From NCBI GenBank assembly GCA_035426385.1, contig DAOLZQ010000001.1, positions 62,001-126,000 on the forward strand: a DNA stretch of 64,000 bases, written 5' to 3'. Each line of letters starts with the position of its first letter. The first letter of the stretch is position 1. The position numbers were made by a program, and so were the translations under genes. The notes beneath the pieces are model-generated. The model was given only the letters and a program-made list of their open reading frames with translations, did no database searches and was not told where the DNA came from. This document shows, piece after piece, positions 9,594 through 17,339 of this stretch. The DNA comes from Parvibacillus sp035426385. GTDB lineage: Bacteria > Bacteroidota > Bacteroidia > Chitinophagales > Saprospiraceae.

Positions 9594-11582
9594 TCACTTT
9601 ACTGAAACCCGGCTTAATGCCGGGTTTTTTATTTCCAAAAAGTTAGTCTGATGATTAGCCAGTAGTTTATCCTCATCCATTATAGATAGAAAGACTCTCC
9701 CTTCAGAGTTGAATTGTTGAATTCCTTTTACTCCACCGTCAGAAATGCTGGTAGCACTATAGTTTGTAGTGTGTAAGAAGATATTTTGTTCATTTGGAAT
9801 TTTAATTATTTGTGAGTATTGGATGCATCTCTCTATTTGTGAATTAAGAGATACTCTTTTTAATTCAGCATTTGTAATAGAGCTATCGATGAAGAGGAAG
9901 TTCTGAAATCCTTTTTGAACTTCTATAATGCGCCCTTGCCTTGATGAATACAATTGTAATAAATCTGTATTTTTATATAAAATAAAATGTCTGAAATCGA
10001 TCATTAATAGTAATAGCATGCCTGCTACAAAAAAGTGTGGATACCAACGTAACTTTTTGAATGAGGTAATAAACAATAAGATAAGTAAGAATAGTGAAAT
10101 CGCAAACATCCAATTATTGAAATAAATTTTTTCGATTAGTACTCCCGGTAGATTAGCCATATATTGAATTGAGATTAAAAGGCATTTCAGCAAAAACTTC
10201 CATATAAATGCAACTACTATTGCGCCTTTCATGAATATCAAGGAGCCTAATACCAGGAAACAACCTATTTTAATCACCAGATCAGATAAGAACACCGCCA
10301 CAATCCCGGATAGAATAAAGTATACCGGAAATTGATGAAAATAAGACAAGATCAAAGGTAAAGTGCCAATTTGTGCGGCAAGAGTAACTGTAATCAATTC
10401 TTTGATCAATTGTGGAACAAAGGGTAGATGATGTAATTTTAATAATATGGACTTATTTAAAGTAATAATTCCCAGTACAGCTGAAAATGAAAGTTGAAAG
10501 CCAACATCGAAGAGGACCATTGGCTCGTACAATAACATTAAGAGAGCGCCGGCAAATAAGATATTGAGCGGGTGGGCATATTTCTTCAAAAGGTCGCTAC
10601 TGATGAGCAGTGATAGCATAATAGTGGCCCTGATAACTGATGGGGCAAGACCAGCTAGAAAGGCAAACGCCCAAATTAGCAGAAGCCCGGTAATCTTTAT
10701 TATTTTATTACTGATTAATTTTTTGTGATTAATAAATCCGAGCAGCAATAGAATGTTTTGATAGATCAATACAACGTGCATGCCACTTACTGCGAGGAGA
10801 TGCACTGCGCCTGTATTTATAAAATTTTCTTCGGTTGCAGGATCTATTTTGTCTCTGTAGCCAACCAATAGACCTGCTGCGAGATCAGCTTCCTCGCTAT
10901 TCCCTATGAGATGTTTAATTCTGTGAATCACAAATTTTCTGACCTGATAGGAGTAGTAATAAATGGATTTGTGAGGTGCGGAAATTGTCAAAGCACCTTT
11001 CTGCACCATACCGGTCAAAAGTATATTTTGCTTTTTGAGGTATTCGTTATAATCAAATTCAAGCGGATTTTGAGGTAGACCGGGTATAGAAAGTCGTGTT
11101 TTGACTATCAGGCGTGAACCGGGTCCAATATGAGCAGCCTGAGCAGTATCCATTACATTCAGTATGACCTTTCCCGTTACCCTTTTCCATTGTTCATTAG
11201 CTGTGTAGATATATTCACAATTCAATACGATACGGCTTGATTTCTTAGTCCTGGGCTCGGTAATACATTCACCCGAGAGCCGGATTTCTTTCCCGGTTAT
11301 ACCAGAATTTTGGTTAACGTGATGGGGTTGTAAGGAAGGGTTATTCAGTGACATCAGGATACCGGGGAGTAAGAACCAACTAATAGCCTGAAGGAATCCA
11401 TACAGAAATCGCGTCGAAAATGAAAGCTTAACCAGATTTACAATTAAGCTTACTACAAATAGTAGTATTATCCACAATAGGTCGGTTCCTGAGGTAGGAA
11501 AACCAGTGAGGTAGAAGAATGATATGCCTCCGGTAACATATACCAGTAGCCTTAATGCCGGTAGTTCATGAATGGTGATCAT
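9594..11582 (-). CDS. comEC: ComEC/Rec2-type competence membrane channel
   Basis: About 662 residues. ComEC carries single-stranded DNA across the inner membrane during natural transformation. There are two or three N-terminal membrane helices, then a DUF4131-like OB region (about 90-200), then the Competence domain, with the hallmark HLLAVSGMHV (about residue 260) and many hydrophobic helices to about 510. The metallo-beta-lactamase-like nuclease domain of longer ComEC proteins is missing; only about 120 soluble residues follow, without any HxHxDH motif, as in many short homologues. The open frame starts with TTG at 11606, but the first ATG, at 11582, is preferred. The 3' end overlaps the terminator of the neighbouring gene. 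Confidence 0.88.
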   Translation of the reverse strand: MITIHELPALRLLVYVTGGISFFYLTGFPTSGTDLLWIILLFVVSLIVNLVKLSFSTRFLYGFLQAISWFLLPGILMSLNNPSLQPHHVNQNSGITGKEIRLSGECITEPRTKKSSRIVLNCEYIYTANEQWKRVTGKVILNVMDTAQAAHIGPGSRLIVKTRLSIPGLPQNPLEFDYNEYLKKQNILLTGMVQKGALTISAPHKSIYYYSYQVRKFVIHRIKHLIGNSEEADLAAGLLVGYRDKIDPATEENFINTGAVHLLAVSGMHVVLIYQNILLLLGFINHKKLISNKIIKITGLLLIWAFAFLAGLAPSVIRATIMLSLLISSDLLKKYAHPLNILFAGALLMLLYEPMVLFDVGFQLSFSAVLGIITLNKSILLKLHHLPFVPQLIKELITVTLAAQIGTLPLILSYFHQFPVYFILSGIVAVFLSDLVIKIGCFLVLGSLIFMKGAIVVAFIWKFLLKCLLISIQYMANLPGVLIEKIYFNNWMFAISLFLLILLFITSFKKLRWYPHFFVAGMLLLLMIDFRHFILYKNTDLLQLYSSRQGRIIEVQKGFQNFLFIDSSITNAELKRVSLNSQIERCIQYSQIIKIPNEQNIFLHTTNYSATSISDGGVKGIQQFNSEGRVFLSIMDEDKLLANHQTNFLEIKNPALSRVSVK
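9605..9630 (+). terminator. Intrinsic terminator of the LEA-like gene, inside the 3' end of comEC
   Basis: A perfect 9-bp stem (AAACCCGGC / GCCGGGTTT, loop TTAAT) followed by a T run. It lies within the last 12 codons of the convergent comEC reading frame, so the same bases code for protein on one strand and stop transcription on the other. Confidence 0.88.
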
Positions 11583-11633
11583 GGGTGTTAAAGTTTGGGT
11601 TTCCAAAAATAATAAATATTCTTGAATAAAAAC

Positions 11634-11665
11634 TTTGTTGTTTAACTTTTTCTAATATATATTTG
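11634..11665 (+). promoter_or_regulatory. Promoter of tRNA-Asp
   Basis: TTTG at 11634-11637, a 20-base spacer and TATATTTG at 11658-11665, about 30 bases before the tRNA. An excellent match to the Bacteroidota consensus. Confidence 0.75.
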
Positions 11666-11695
11666 CACCGCTTTACAAGGAAGCGTATATTATTT

Positions 11696-11769
11696 GGTTC
11701 GGTAGTTCAGTTGGTTAGAATGCCGCCCTGTCACGGCGGAGGTCGCGGGTTCGAGTCCCGTCCGGACCG
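11696..11769 (+). tRNA. tRNA-Asp (anticodon GTC)
   Basis: A complete cloverleaf of 74 bases. The acceptor stem GGTTCGG/CCGGACC has one T-G pair. The anticodon loop CTGTCAC sits on a GCCGC/GCGGC-like stem, and the T loop is TTCGAGT. The discriminator is G. No CCA is encoded (the next bases are CAA). Its own promoter precedes it and a terminator follows. Confidence 0.97.
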
Positions 11770-11774
11770 CAAAG

Positions 11775-11823
11775 AGCCATCATTTCGTTCATAGATTAAT
11801 TCTTGCGAAATGGTGGCTTTTTC
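11775..11823 (+). terminator. Terminator after tRNA-Asp
   Basis: A 13-bp stem (AGCCATCATTTCG / CGAAATGGTGGCT, one wobble pair) with a T run beginning at 11818. It ends the tRNA-Asp transcript. Confidence 0.85.
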
Positions 11824-12181
11824 ATTATGTGGAGGTTTAAAAGACCAATTGTCTCTTTTTTTCATCATCACCATGTGTATGGTTGATTTCTTGGGTCGGG
11901 AATCGACTACATCACTCTTAACCCACAGATTAAAATATATTCAAGTACCAGGGTAGCTCACTGCGATATTATCGACGGTTTATATTGTAGAATTTAATTC
12001 CACCTTACTTATGTCTATTGAAGGAAAATTTAAAGTGAAGTGTTAAATTTGGTAAAACAGTCTAAACATGATCTAATCCAATTTTTAAGCAATTCTCCTA
12101 TACCTCTAAATGTTAGGTTGTTGTAGTATTTTTGATCAGTCTTCTGATTTAATCTATCTTTAGCGCAAATAATTACAGCTC
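11824..12181. other. Gene-free AT-rich stretch after tRNA-Asp
   Basis: About 360 bases with no credible reading frame. The only signals are TATTTTTG at 12127-12134 and a TTG (12132) N20 TATCTTTA (12155-12162) pair, either of which could be the promoter of the following HipA-like gene. No copy of the tRNA 3' end is visible that would mark an integration site. Confidence 0.5.
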
Positions 12182-12982
12182 ATGCCTGCTGATTTTATTA
12201 AGGATTATAGAAACATTCAGGTAACACGTTATGTGACTCCGCTCCGAGAAGGAGGCTCGCTTCCTGCTATAGTGGAGGGAGATGATCAGAAGCTTTATGT
12301 GTTAAAGTTTCGAGGAGCAGGGCAAGGCGTAAGATTACTCGTTGCTGAATTTATCGGTACTGAGATAGCTAGGCATCTTCACCTGAATGTTCCTGAACTC
12401 GTGTTTGCTCACCTAGATGAGTCTTTCGGTCGCACAGAGCCCGACGAAGAGATACAAGATCTTCTCAAAGCCAGTACCGGCCTTAATATAGCACTCCAAT
12501 ATCTTTCAGGTGCAATTACGTATGATGCTGCCGGAAGAAAAGCAGAAGAGATTCTAGCCTCCCAATTGGTCTGGCTGGATGCATTTCTCCTTAATGTGGA
12601 TCGCACCGCACTAAACACAAATCTCTTGTGGTGGAATAAGGATTTGTGGCTTATCGATCACGGTGCAGCATTATATTTTCATTATACCTGGGACCGATGG
12701 CGTTCTTATATCACTGACCCATTTGAGCAGGTGAAAAATCACGTGATGCTTCCATTTGCTACTATTATAGACGAAGTAGATGAATGGTATAAGAAACTTC
12801 TCACCCCTGATAAAATTGAGAAAATAGTCAAATCTATACCGGATGAGCTATTGGATTATAGAGGAGTATCCGACACACCCGATGAAATAAGAGCCGTGTA
12901 TATTACTTTCTTGAATGAAAGACTGAGTCAATCTGCTAATTTTGTAAATTATGCCATCGATGCACGAAAGACAGTTATATGA
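12182..12982 (+). CDS. HipA-like kinase-fold protein (HipA_2 type)
   Basis: A 266-residue protein resembling the HipA/PI3K-like kinase fold. A glycine-rich stretch (EGGSLPAIVEG, residues 23-33) precedes VLKF with K42, a likely ATP-binding lysine. The catalytic loop reads NVDRTALNTNLL (138-149, with D140 and N145), close to the N-x-D-R/H-x-x-x-N pattern of HipA, and LIDHG (157-161) replaces the usual metal-binding loop. It is shorter than HipA (about 440 residues) and lacks the N-terminal HipB-contact domain. No HipB-like antitoxin is adjacent. It overlaps the DUF3037 gene by about 32 bases, so the two are translationally coupled. Role unknown; a kinase acting on a protein or tRNA-linked target is an inference. 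Confidence 0.8.
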   Translation: MPADFIKDYRNIQVTRYVTPLREGGSLPAIVEGDDQKLYVLKFRGAGQGVRLLVAEFIGTEIARHLHLNVPELVFAHLDESFGRTEPDEEIQDLLKASTGLNIALQYLSGAITYDAAGRKAEEILASQLVWLDAFLLNVDRTALNTNLLWWNKDLWLIDHGAALYFHYTWDRWRSYITDPFEQVKNHVMLPFATIIDEVDEWYKKLLTPDKIEKIVKSIPDELLDYRGVSDTPDEIRAVYITFLNERLSQSANFVNYAIDARKTVI

Positions 12983-13343
12983 ATATGCTGTCATCCGGGT
13001 GGTGCCCAGAGTAGAGCGTGGAGAATTTATCAATGTTGGTATCGTACTACTCTGTAAGAGCAAACAATTCCTAGGCTGTAAGATTACTCCTGATACCACA
13101 AAAATAAAGTGTATGTGTAATCACATTGATCTAGAGGAGGTAGAACAGAATTTGCAAGCTTTTAGAGATATTGTCAATGGAGTAGCAAATGCAGGCCCTA
13201 TAGCCAGATTATCACCTGCCGATCGCTTCAGATGGCTTACGTCTGCACGTAGCACCATCATCCAGACGAGCAAAGTGCATCCTGGTCTTACAGAGTCTGA
13301 GTGTGAGGATTTGGAAAGATTGTATAACCAGCTAGTGCGCTGA
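12951..13343 (+). CDS. DUF3037 family protein, partner of the HipA-like kinase
   Basis: A 130-residue protein with the DUF3037 pattern: YAVIRVVPRVERGEFINVGI near the N-terminus (about 12-31), then LLCKSKQFLGCKI, and a C-terminal LTxSECEDLERLYNQLV region. The function of the family is unknown. The gene begins inside the end of the HipA-like gene (ATG at 12951, or a second in-frame ATG at 12960) in another frame, a sign of coupled translation and of a fixed two-gene unit. DUF3037 genes are known to sit beside HipA-like genes in other bacteria (family knowledge, recalled, not searched). A role as regulator or substrate of the kinase is inferred. Confidence 0.82.
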   Translation: MPSMHERQLYEYAVIRVVPRVERGEFINVGIVLLCKSKQFLGCKITPDTTKIKCMCNHIDLEEVEQNLQAFRDIVNGVANAGPIARLSPADRFRWLTSARSTIIQTSKVHPGLTESECEDLERLYNQLVR

Positions 13344-13422
13344 GATTAACGAGGATTCGATCTCTCAGTAAAAACTGTTGTAGAATTCTTGACAGACACA
13401 GCTTTAAATACTTGATTAGGAC

Positions 13423-13452
13423 AAAAAAAAGGCTACCGTATCACGGCAGCCT
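13423..13452 (-). terminator. Terminator of the LVIVD lipoprotein gene
   Basis: On the minus strand GGCTGCCG TGATA CGGTAGCC (8-bp stem with one G-U pair) is followed by a T run (seen as A8 on the plus strand at 13423-13430). Confidence 0.82.
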
Positions 13453-13478
13453 CTCAAATAGTCTTAGCTTATAAAAAA

Positions 13479-14735
13479 TTATAATTTTGAGATCAATTTG
13501 GCTTCATTGCCTATCAGTTCATATTGAGTTACAGAGGATTTTCCAAAAACCAAGAACCTATCAGAACTCAATGGAATAATATCAGAGGCGTCTGACTGTT
13601 GGAAAGTTACTTTCCCAACAGGTTGTTCAGGATTTTGGATGTCAAAGATGTGAACATTTGATTTTGCGCTGGTAACTAATAGTTTATTGCCAACTATACC
13701 CAGGCCACCAGGGGCTGTCATAGTCAGATTGCTTATTTCTCGGGGGAAGTTTGATATATCCGCCACCATAAGTGCGCTTCGCCAGCCACCACATGTAGTA
13801 CTGGTCTTGAATGTTGCATAAGCATATTTGTCATTAGCTACTACCGGATCGCAAGAAGTAACATGATCGAGCATACTAGAGTAGGTAAGTGACTGATCTG
13901 AGTTGATTTTATAAAATCGTACTGCAGAATTTGTACCTACAAGAACTCTATTTTTCATTCCAAATACGGTTTCGCCTCCAGTGAAATCAAGCTGAGAAAC
14001 TTTGGTTGGATTGAGTGAATTTGAAAGTGAAAAAGATTTCAACCCATTTTTATCAACTATAAATAAGCCATTATCTACAATAGCATATTTAGCAGTACTA
14101 CCCATCAAACTCTGAGTTATTTTCTGTGTATTTGATCCTTTTTCAAAGCGGATATTTCCATCTGAACTTTGAATGAGGTCACTTTGCTGGTCAATGCGCA
14201 CATATTTTAAACCGTCTTTAGACTCGCTTATCAAGTTTGGAGTCTCACCACAATCACATTTCTGAGTCATTTTCTCCAGTTCGTAAAGTACTATACCATC
14301 ATTTGTCAATTCATATGTACCAGGGAAGAAATTATTTACCGTATTCAGTACTCGTGGAGTAGACGGAGTAGAAACATCCAGTACGAAGAGATCTACATAG
14401 CCGTTGGCATACATTTTTCCATCCTTGATGATAGATTGCTCGTTTCCGGGGATCTTGATAAAACTAGTTTGTACTGGTGCAGCAGGATTTTGATTATCAA
14501 ATACATGAATGCCCTTGCCGGGTTCTGTCACGTAGATATAATCACCATAAACTGTCGTAGAGCCATAATTTTCGAACGATTGAGGTGCATCTACTGTAAC
14601 TCTCTTGATCTCAGAAAAGGTTACGACGTAGGGTTTCATGCCGAGATAGGTGTATTCTACTGAGCAATTTTTACTGCAAGAGGGTAGAGTTAGGATTGTT
14701 GTCATGCAGACAACGAAAAGCATAAGATTTTTCAT
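13479..14735 (-). CDS. LVIVD-repeat beta-propeller lipoprotein
   Basis: A 418-residue protein with a signal peptide ending in a lipobox (LTLPSC, C20), so it should be anchored in the envelope. The mature part contains repeats of the LVIVD/propeller type, each with a hydrophobic strand pair ending like GIHVFDNQNPAAPV (about residue 80), LFVLDVSTPSTPRV (about 118) and VHIFDIQNPEQPV (about 365). Such propellers usually bind proteins or sugars; no catalytic motif is visible. It is monocistronic, with its own terminator, and a short inverted repeat sits about 40 bases upstream of its start. Substrate or partner unknown. Confidence 0.8.
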   Translation of the reverse strand: MKNLMLFVVCMTTILTLPSCSKNCSVEYTYLGMKPYVVTFSEIKRVTVDAPQSFENYGSTTVYGDYIYVTEPGKGIHVFDNQNPAAPVQTSFIKIPGNEQSIIKDGKMYANGYVDLFVLDVSTPSTPRVLNTVNNFFPGTYELTNDGIVLYELEKMTQKCDCGETPNLISESKDGLKYVRIDQQSDLIQSSDGNIRFEKGSNTQKITQSLMGSTAKYAIVDNGLFIVDKNGLKSFSLSNSLNPTKVSQLDFTGGETVFGMKNRVLVGTNSAVRFYKINSDQSLTYSSMLDHVTSCDPVVANDKYAYATFKTSTTCGGWRSALMVADISNFPREISNLTMTAPGGLGIVGNKLLVTSAKSNVHIFDIQNPEQPVGKVTFQQSDASDIIPLSSDRFLVFGKSSVTQYELIGNEAKLISKL

Positions 14736-14776
14736 AATGAATAATATTTAGTTGATTAAAAGAAAACGATCTAAAG

Positions 14777-14796
14777 ACTCAGTTTGTGAACTGAGT
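14777..14796. repeat. Perfect inverted repeat upstream of the LVIVD gene
   Basis: ACTCAGTT TGTG AACTGAGT: an 8-bp stem with a 4-base loop, about 42 bases upstream of the start at 14735. It may be a leader hairpin or a repressor site for that gene. It lacks a T run, so it is not a terminator. Confidence 0.5.
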
Positions 14797-14962
14797 TGGG
14801 TTATAATTCTATAAATCTAACTCTAAATTTATTAAGCTTGATACATATTAATAAAAATCATGTATTCAAGTATATAGTTTAATGTGACTTCCCTGGATAA
14901 TTACGTCAGAATAATTGAATAGTTCGTCGTAAATATTCAAGTTTTAAGTAGTATGTTTTATA

Positions 14963-14995
14963 GGGGCTTGTCGGAGGATGAGCCCTTTTTGTTTT
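14963..14995 (+). terminator. Orphan plus-strand terminator before acn
   Basis: GGGCT (14964-14968) pairs with AGCCC (14981-14985), followed by TTTTTGTTTTT. No plus-strand gene lies in the 1.6 kb upstream other than DUF3037, which ends at 13343, so this may close a small untranslated RNA started somewhere in 14740-14960, or protect acn from read-through. Confidence 0.6.
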
Positions 14996-15018
14996 TAAGG
15001 CTTTTGATGATAACAAAT

Positions 15019-15032
15019 CGGTCTTTTGACCG
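15019..15032. promoter_or_regulatory. Palindrome (possible operator) at the acn promoter
   Basis: CGGTC TTTT GACCG, a perfect 5-bp inverted repeat with a 4-base spacer. It covers the only TTTG (15025-15028) near the acn promoter. Its position suggests a repressor or activator site for aconitase; this is inference. Confidence 0.4.
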
Positions 15033-15044
15033 TTTCCGTTTTAT

Positions 15045-15052
15045 TACCTTTG
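15045..15052 (+). promoter_or_regulatory. -7 element of the acn promoter
   Basis: TACCTTTG matches the TAnnTTTG consensus, 19 bases before the acn ATG. The spacing to the TTTG in the palindrome upstream is 16 bases, shorter than usual, which would make the promoter dependent on a regulator. Confidence 0.5.
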
Positions 15053-15070
15053 CGTTAAAATTCAAACTTT

Positions 15071-17338
15071 ATGGTATTTGATTTAGATATGATTAGGAAA
15101 GTCTACCAAACCTTACCTGATCGCATAGATGCTGCGCGGCAGATTTTAAAACGACCACTAACTCTTACAGAGAAGATATTATATTCACACATTCACCCAG
15201 ATAGCAATTTACAAAACTTTGGGCGAGGTACTGATTATGTGTTTTTCACTCCTGATCGAGTAGCAATGCAGGATGCCACCGCTCAAATGGCTTTACTACA
15301 ATTCATGCAAGCCGGAAGGGCAAAAGTGGCTGTACCAAGTACAGTTCACTGTGATCACTTGATTGTCGCAAAGCAAGAATCAAAGATAGATCTGATAAAT
15401 GCCAAGACTTCCAATAGTGAAGTGTATGATTTTCTATCCTCTGTCTCTAATAAATATGGAATTGGATTTTGGAAGCCCGGAGCAGGTATTATACATCAAG
15501 TCGTATTAGAGAATTACGCGTTTCCGGGTGGAATGATGATAGGTACTGACTCACATACCGTAAATGCAGGTGGATTGGGTATGGTAGCTATTGGTGTAGG
15601 TGGCGCTGATGCTTGTGATGTCATGGCGGGACTGGCCTGGGAGCTTAAGTTTCCCAAATTAATTGGCATAAAATTGAAAGGTAGGTTATCCGGATGGGCT
15701 TCACCTAAGGATATAATTCTAGAAGTCGCAGGAATACTTACTGTGAAAGGCGGTACAGGCTGTATATTGGAATACTTTGGCGAAGGTGCAGAATCTATTT
15801 CTTGTACAGGGAAGGGGACAATATGCAATATGGGAGCGGAAGTAGGAGCGACCACATCTACTTTTGGCTATGATGACTCCATGGAGCGGTATCTACGTGC
15901 TACCGGACGTGCAGAAATAGCCGATATGTGCATGGAAAATAGAGCTCATCTGACAGGTGATCCGGAAGTATATGCCAGCCCTGAGAAATATTTTGATGAA
16001 GTTATAGAGATCGATTTGAGCCTCTTACAACCTAAATTAAATGGACCATTCACACCAGATAAATCTACTCCAATATCGGAGATGAAAAAAGTAGCTGTAG
16101 AAAATAACTGGCCACTTAAAGTAGAAGTGGGTCTGATTGGATCATGCACAAATTCCTCTTATGAAGATATCTCAAGAGCAGCTTCTCTTGCGCGCCAAGT
16201 CTTAGAAAAAAAGCTAAAAATACAATCTGAGTTTACCATAACACCGGGGTCTGAACAAGTAAGATATACTATTGAGAGAGATGGCCTGATCGATGTTTTT
16301 GAAAAAATAGGTGCTACTGTATTTGCTAATGCTTGCGGCCCATGTATTGGCATGTGGGATAGAGTAGGAGCAGAAAAAGCTGAGAAAAATACTATCGTCC
16401 ACTCATTCAATCGAAATTTCGCAAAGCGCGCTGATGGTAATCCAAATACGTTTGCATTTGTTGGTTCTCCGGAGCTTGTGACAGCAATAGCCATCGCAGG
16501 AGACCTTCGGTTCAATCCACTCACCGATAAGTTAATCAATGAGGATGGTGTAGAAGTAATGCTGGACGAGCCAACAGGCTTTGAGCTGCCACCTTTGGGA
16601 TTTGATGTCAAGGATGCCGGATATCAGGAACCGGCAGCAGACGGAAGTGGTGTAGATATTCAGGTAGATCCAGGTTCGGATCGACTACAACTACTTGAGC
16701 CCTTTGAACCTTGGGACGGGAATGATTATACCGGACTGGTACTACTCATCAAGGCTAAAGGGAAATGTACTACTGACCACATATCTATGGCTGGGCCATG
16801 GCTTAAATACCGCGGTCATCTTGACAATATTTCGAACAATTTATTAATTGGTGCTATTAACTTCGCCAACGACAAAGCGGACAATGTCAAGAATCAACTG
16901 ACCGGTGAATATGGTCCTGTACCCGCTACCCAGAGATATTATAAAGCACATGGAATTGGATCCATAGTTATAGGTGACGAAAATTATGGTGAAGGATCTT
17001 CTAGAGAACACGCTGCTATGGAGCCGAGATTTCTTGGAGTAAAAGTAGTATTGGTCAAATCTTTTGCAAGAATTCATGAAACTAATCTCAAGAAACAGGG
17101 ATTGCTGGGAGTAACGTTTGTAGATCCTACTGATTATGACAGGATATTGGAAGATGATCGCATCGATCTCTTAGGCCTATCAAGCTTCACTCCTGATGTA
17201 CCTCTTACCATAGTGGCGCATCATGCAGATGGCACCAGTTCAAGTTTTCCTGTCAAGCATACCTACAATAAGCAACAAATAGCATGGTTTAAAGCTGGTG
17301 CAGCGCTCAATATAATAAGGCATGGAATTGCGATCTGA
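15071..17338 (+). CDS. acn: Aconitate hydratase
   Basis: A 755-residue 4Fe-4S enzyme converting citrate to isocitrate in the TCA cycle (cytoplasm). Three cysteines bind the cluster: C359 in IGSCTNSS, and C422 and C425 in NACGPCIG. The catalytic C-terminal swivel domain carries the substrate-binding YGEGSSREHAAMEPR region (about residues 639-653). Length and order (domains 1-3, linker, swivel domain) fit the mitochondrial-type aconitase common in Bacteroidota. The promoter holds a TACCTTTG element and a palindrome. Its stop lies one base from the stop of the convergent HhH gene. Confidence 0.96.
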   Translation: MVFDLDMIRKVYQTLPDRIDAARQILKRPLTLTEKILYSHIHPDSNLQNFGRGTDYVFFTPDRVAMQDATAQMALLQFMQAGRAKVAVPSTVHCDHLIVAKQESKIDLINAKTSNSEVYDFLSSVSNKYGIGFWKPGAGIIHQVVLENYAFPGGMMIGTDSHTVNAGGLGMVAIGVGGADACDVMAGLAWELKFPKLIGIKLKGRLSGWASPKDIILEVAGILTVKGGTGCILEYFGEGAESISCTGKGTICNMGAEVGATTSTFGYDDSMERYLRATGRAEIADMCMENRAHLTGDPEVYASPEKYFDEVIEIDLSLLQPKLNGPFTPDKSTPISEMKKVAVENNWPLKVEVGLIGSCTNSSYEDISRAASLARQVLEKKLKIQSEFTITPGSEQVRYTIERDGLIDVFEKIGATVFANACGPCIGMWDRVGAEKAEKNTIVHSFNRNFAKRADGNPNTFAFVGSPELVTAIAIAGDLRFNPLTDKLINEDGVEVMLDEPTGFELPPLGFDVKDAGYQEPAADGSGVDIQVDPGSDRLQLLEPFEPWDGNDYTGLVLLIKAKGKCTTDHISMAGPWLKYRGHLDNISNNLLIGAINFANDKADNVKNQLTGEYGPVPATQRYYKAHGIGSIVIGDENYGEGSSREHAAMEPRFLGVKVVLVKSFARIHETNLKKQGLLGVTFVDPTDYDRILEDDRIDLLGLSSFTPDVPLTIVAHHADGTSSSFPVKHTYNKQQIAWFKAGAALNIIRHGIAI

Positions 17339-17339
17339 C

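Noticed and set aside
11830..11886. Short frame with four histidines after the tRNA-Asp terminator
   Set aside because: Only 19 codons, no ribosome site and no conservation signal.
11696..12181. tRNA-Asp as an integration site for a HipA-containing island
   Set aside because: No integrase and no second copy of the tRNA 3' end could be found in the window.
16159..16611. 150-residue antisense frame within aconitase
   Set aside because: A shadow of the acn codon use; Ser/Pro-rich and without a start signal.
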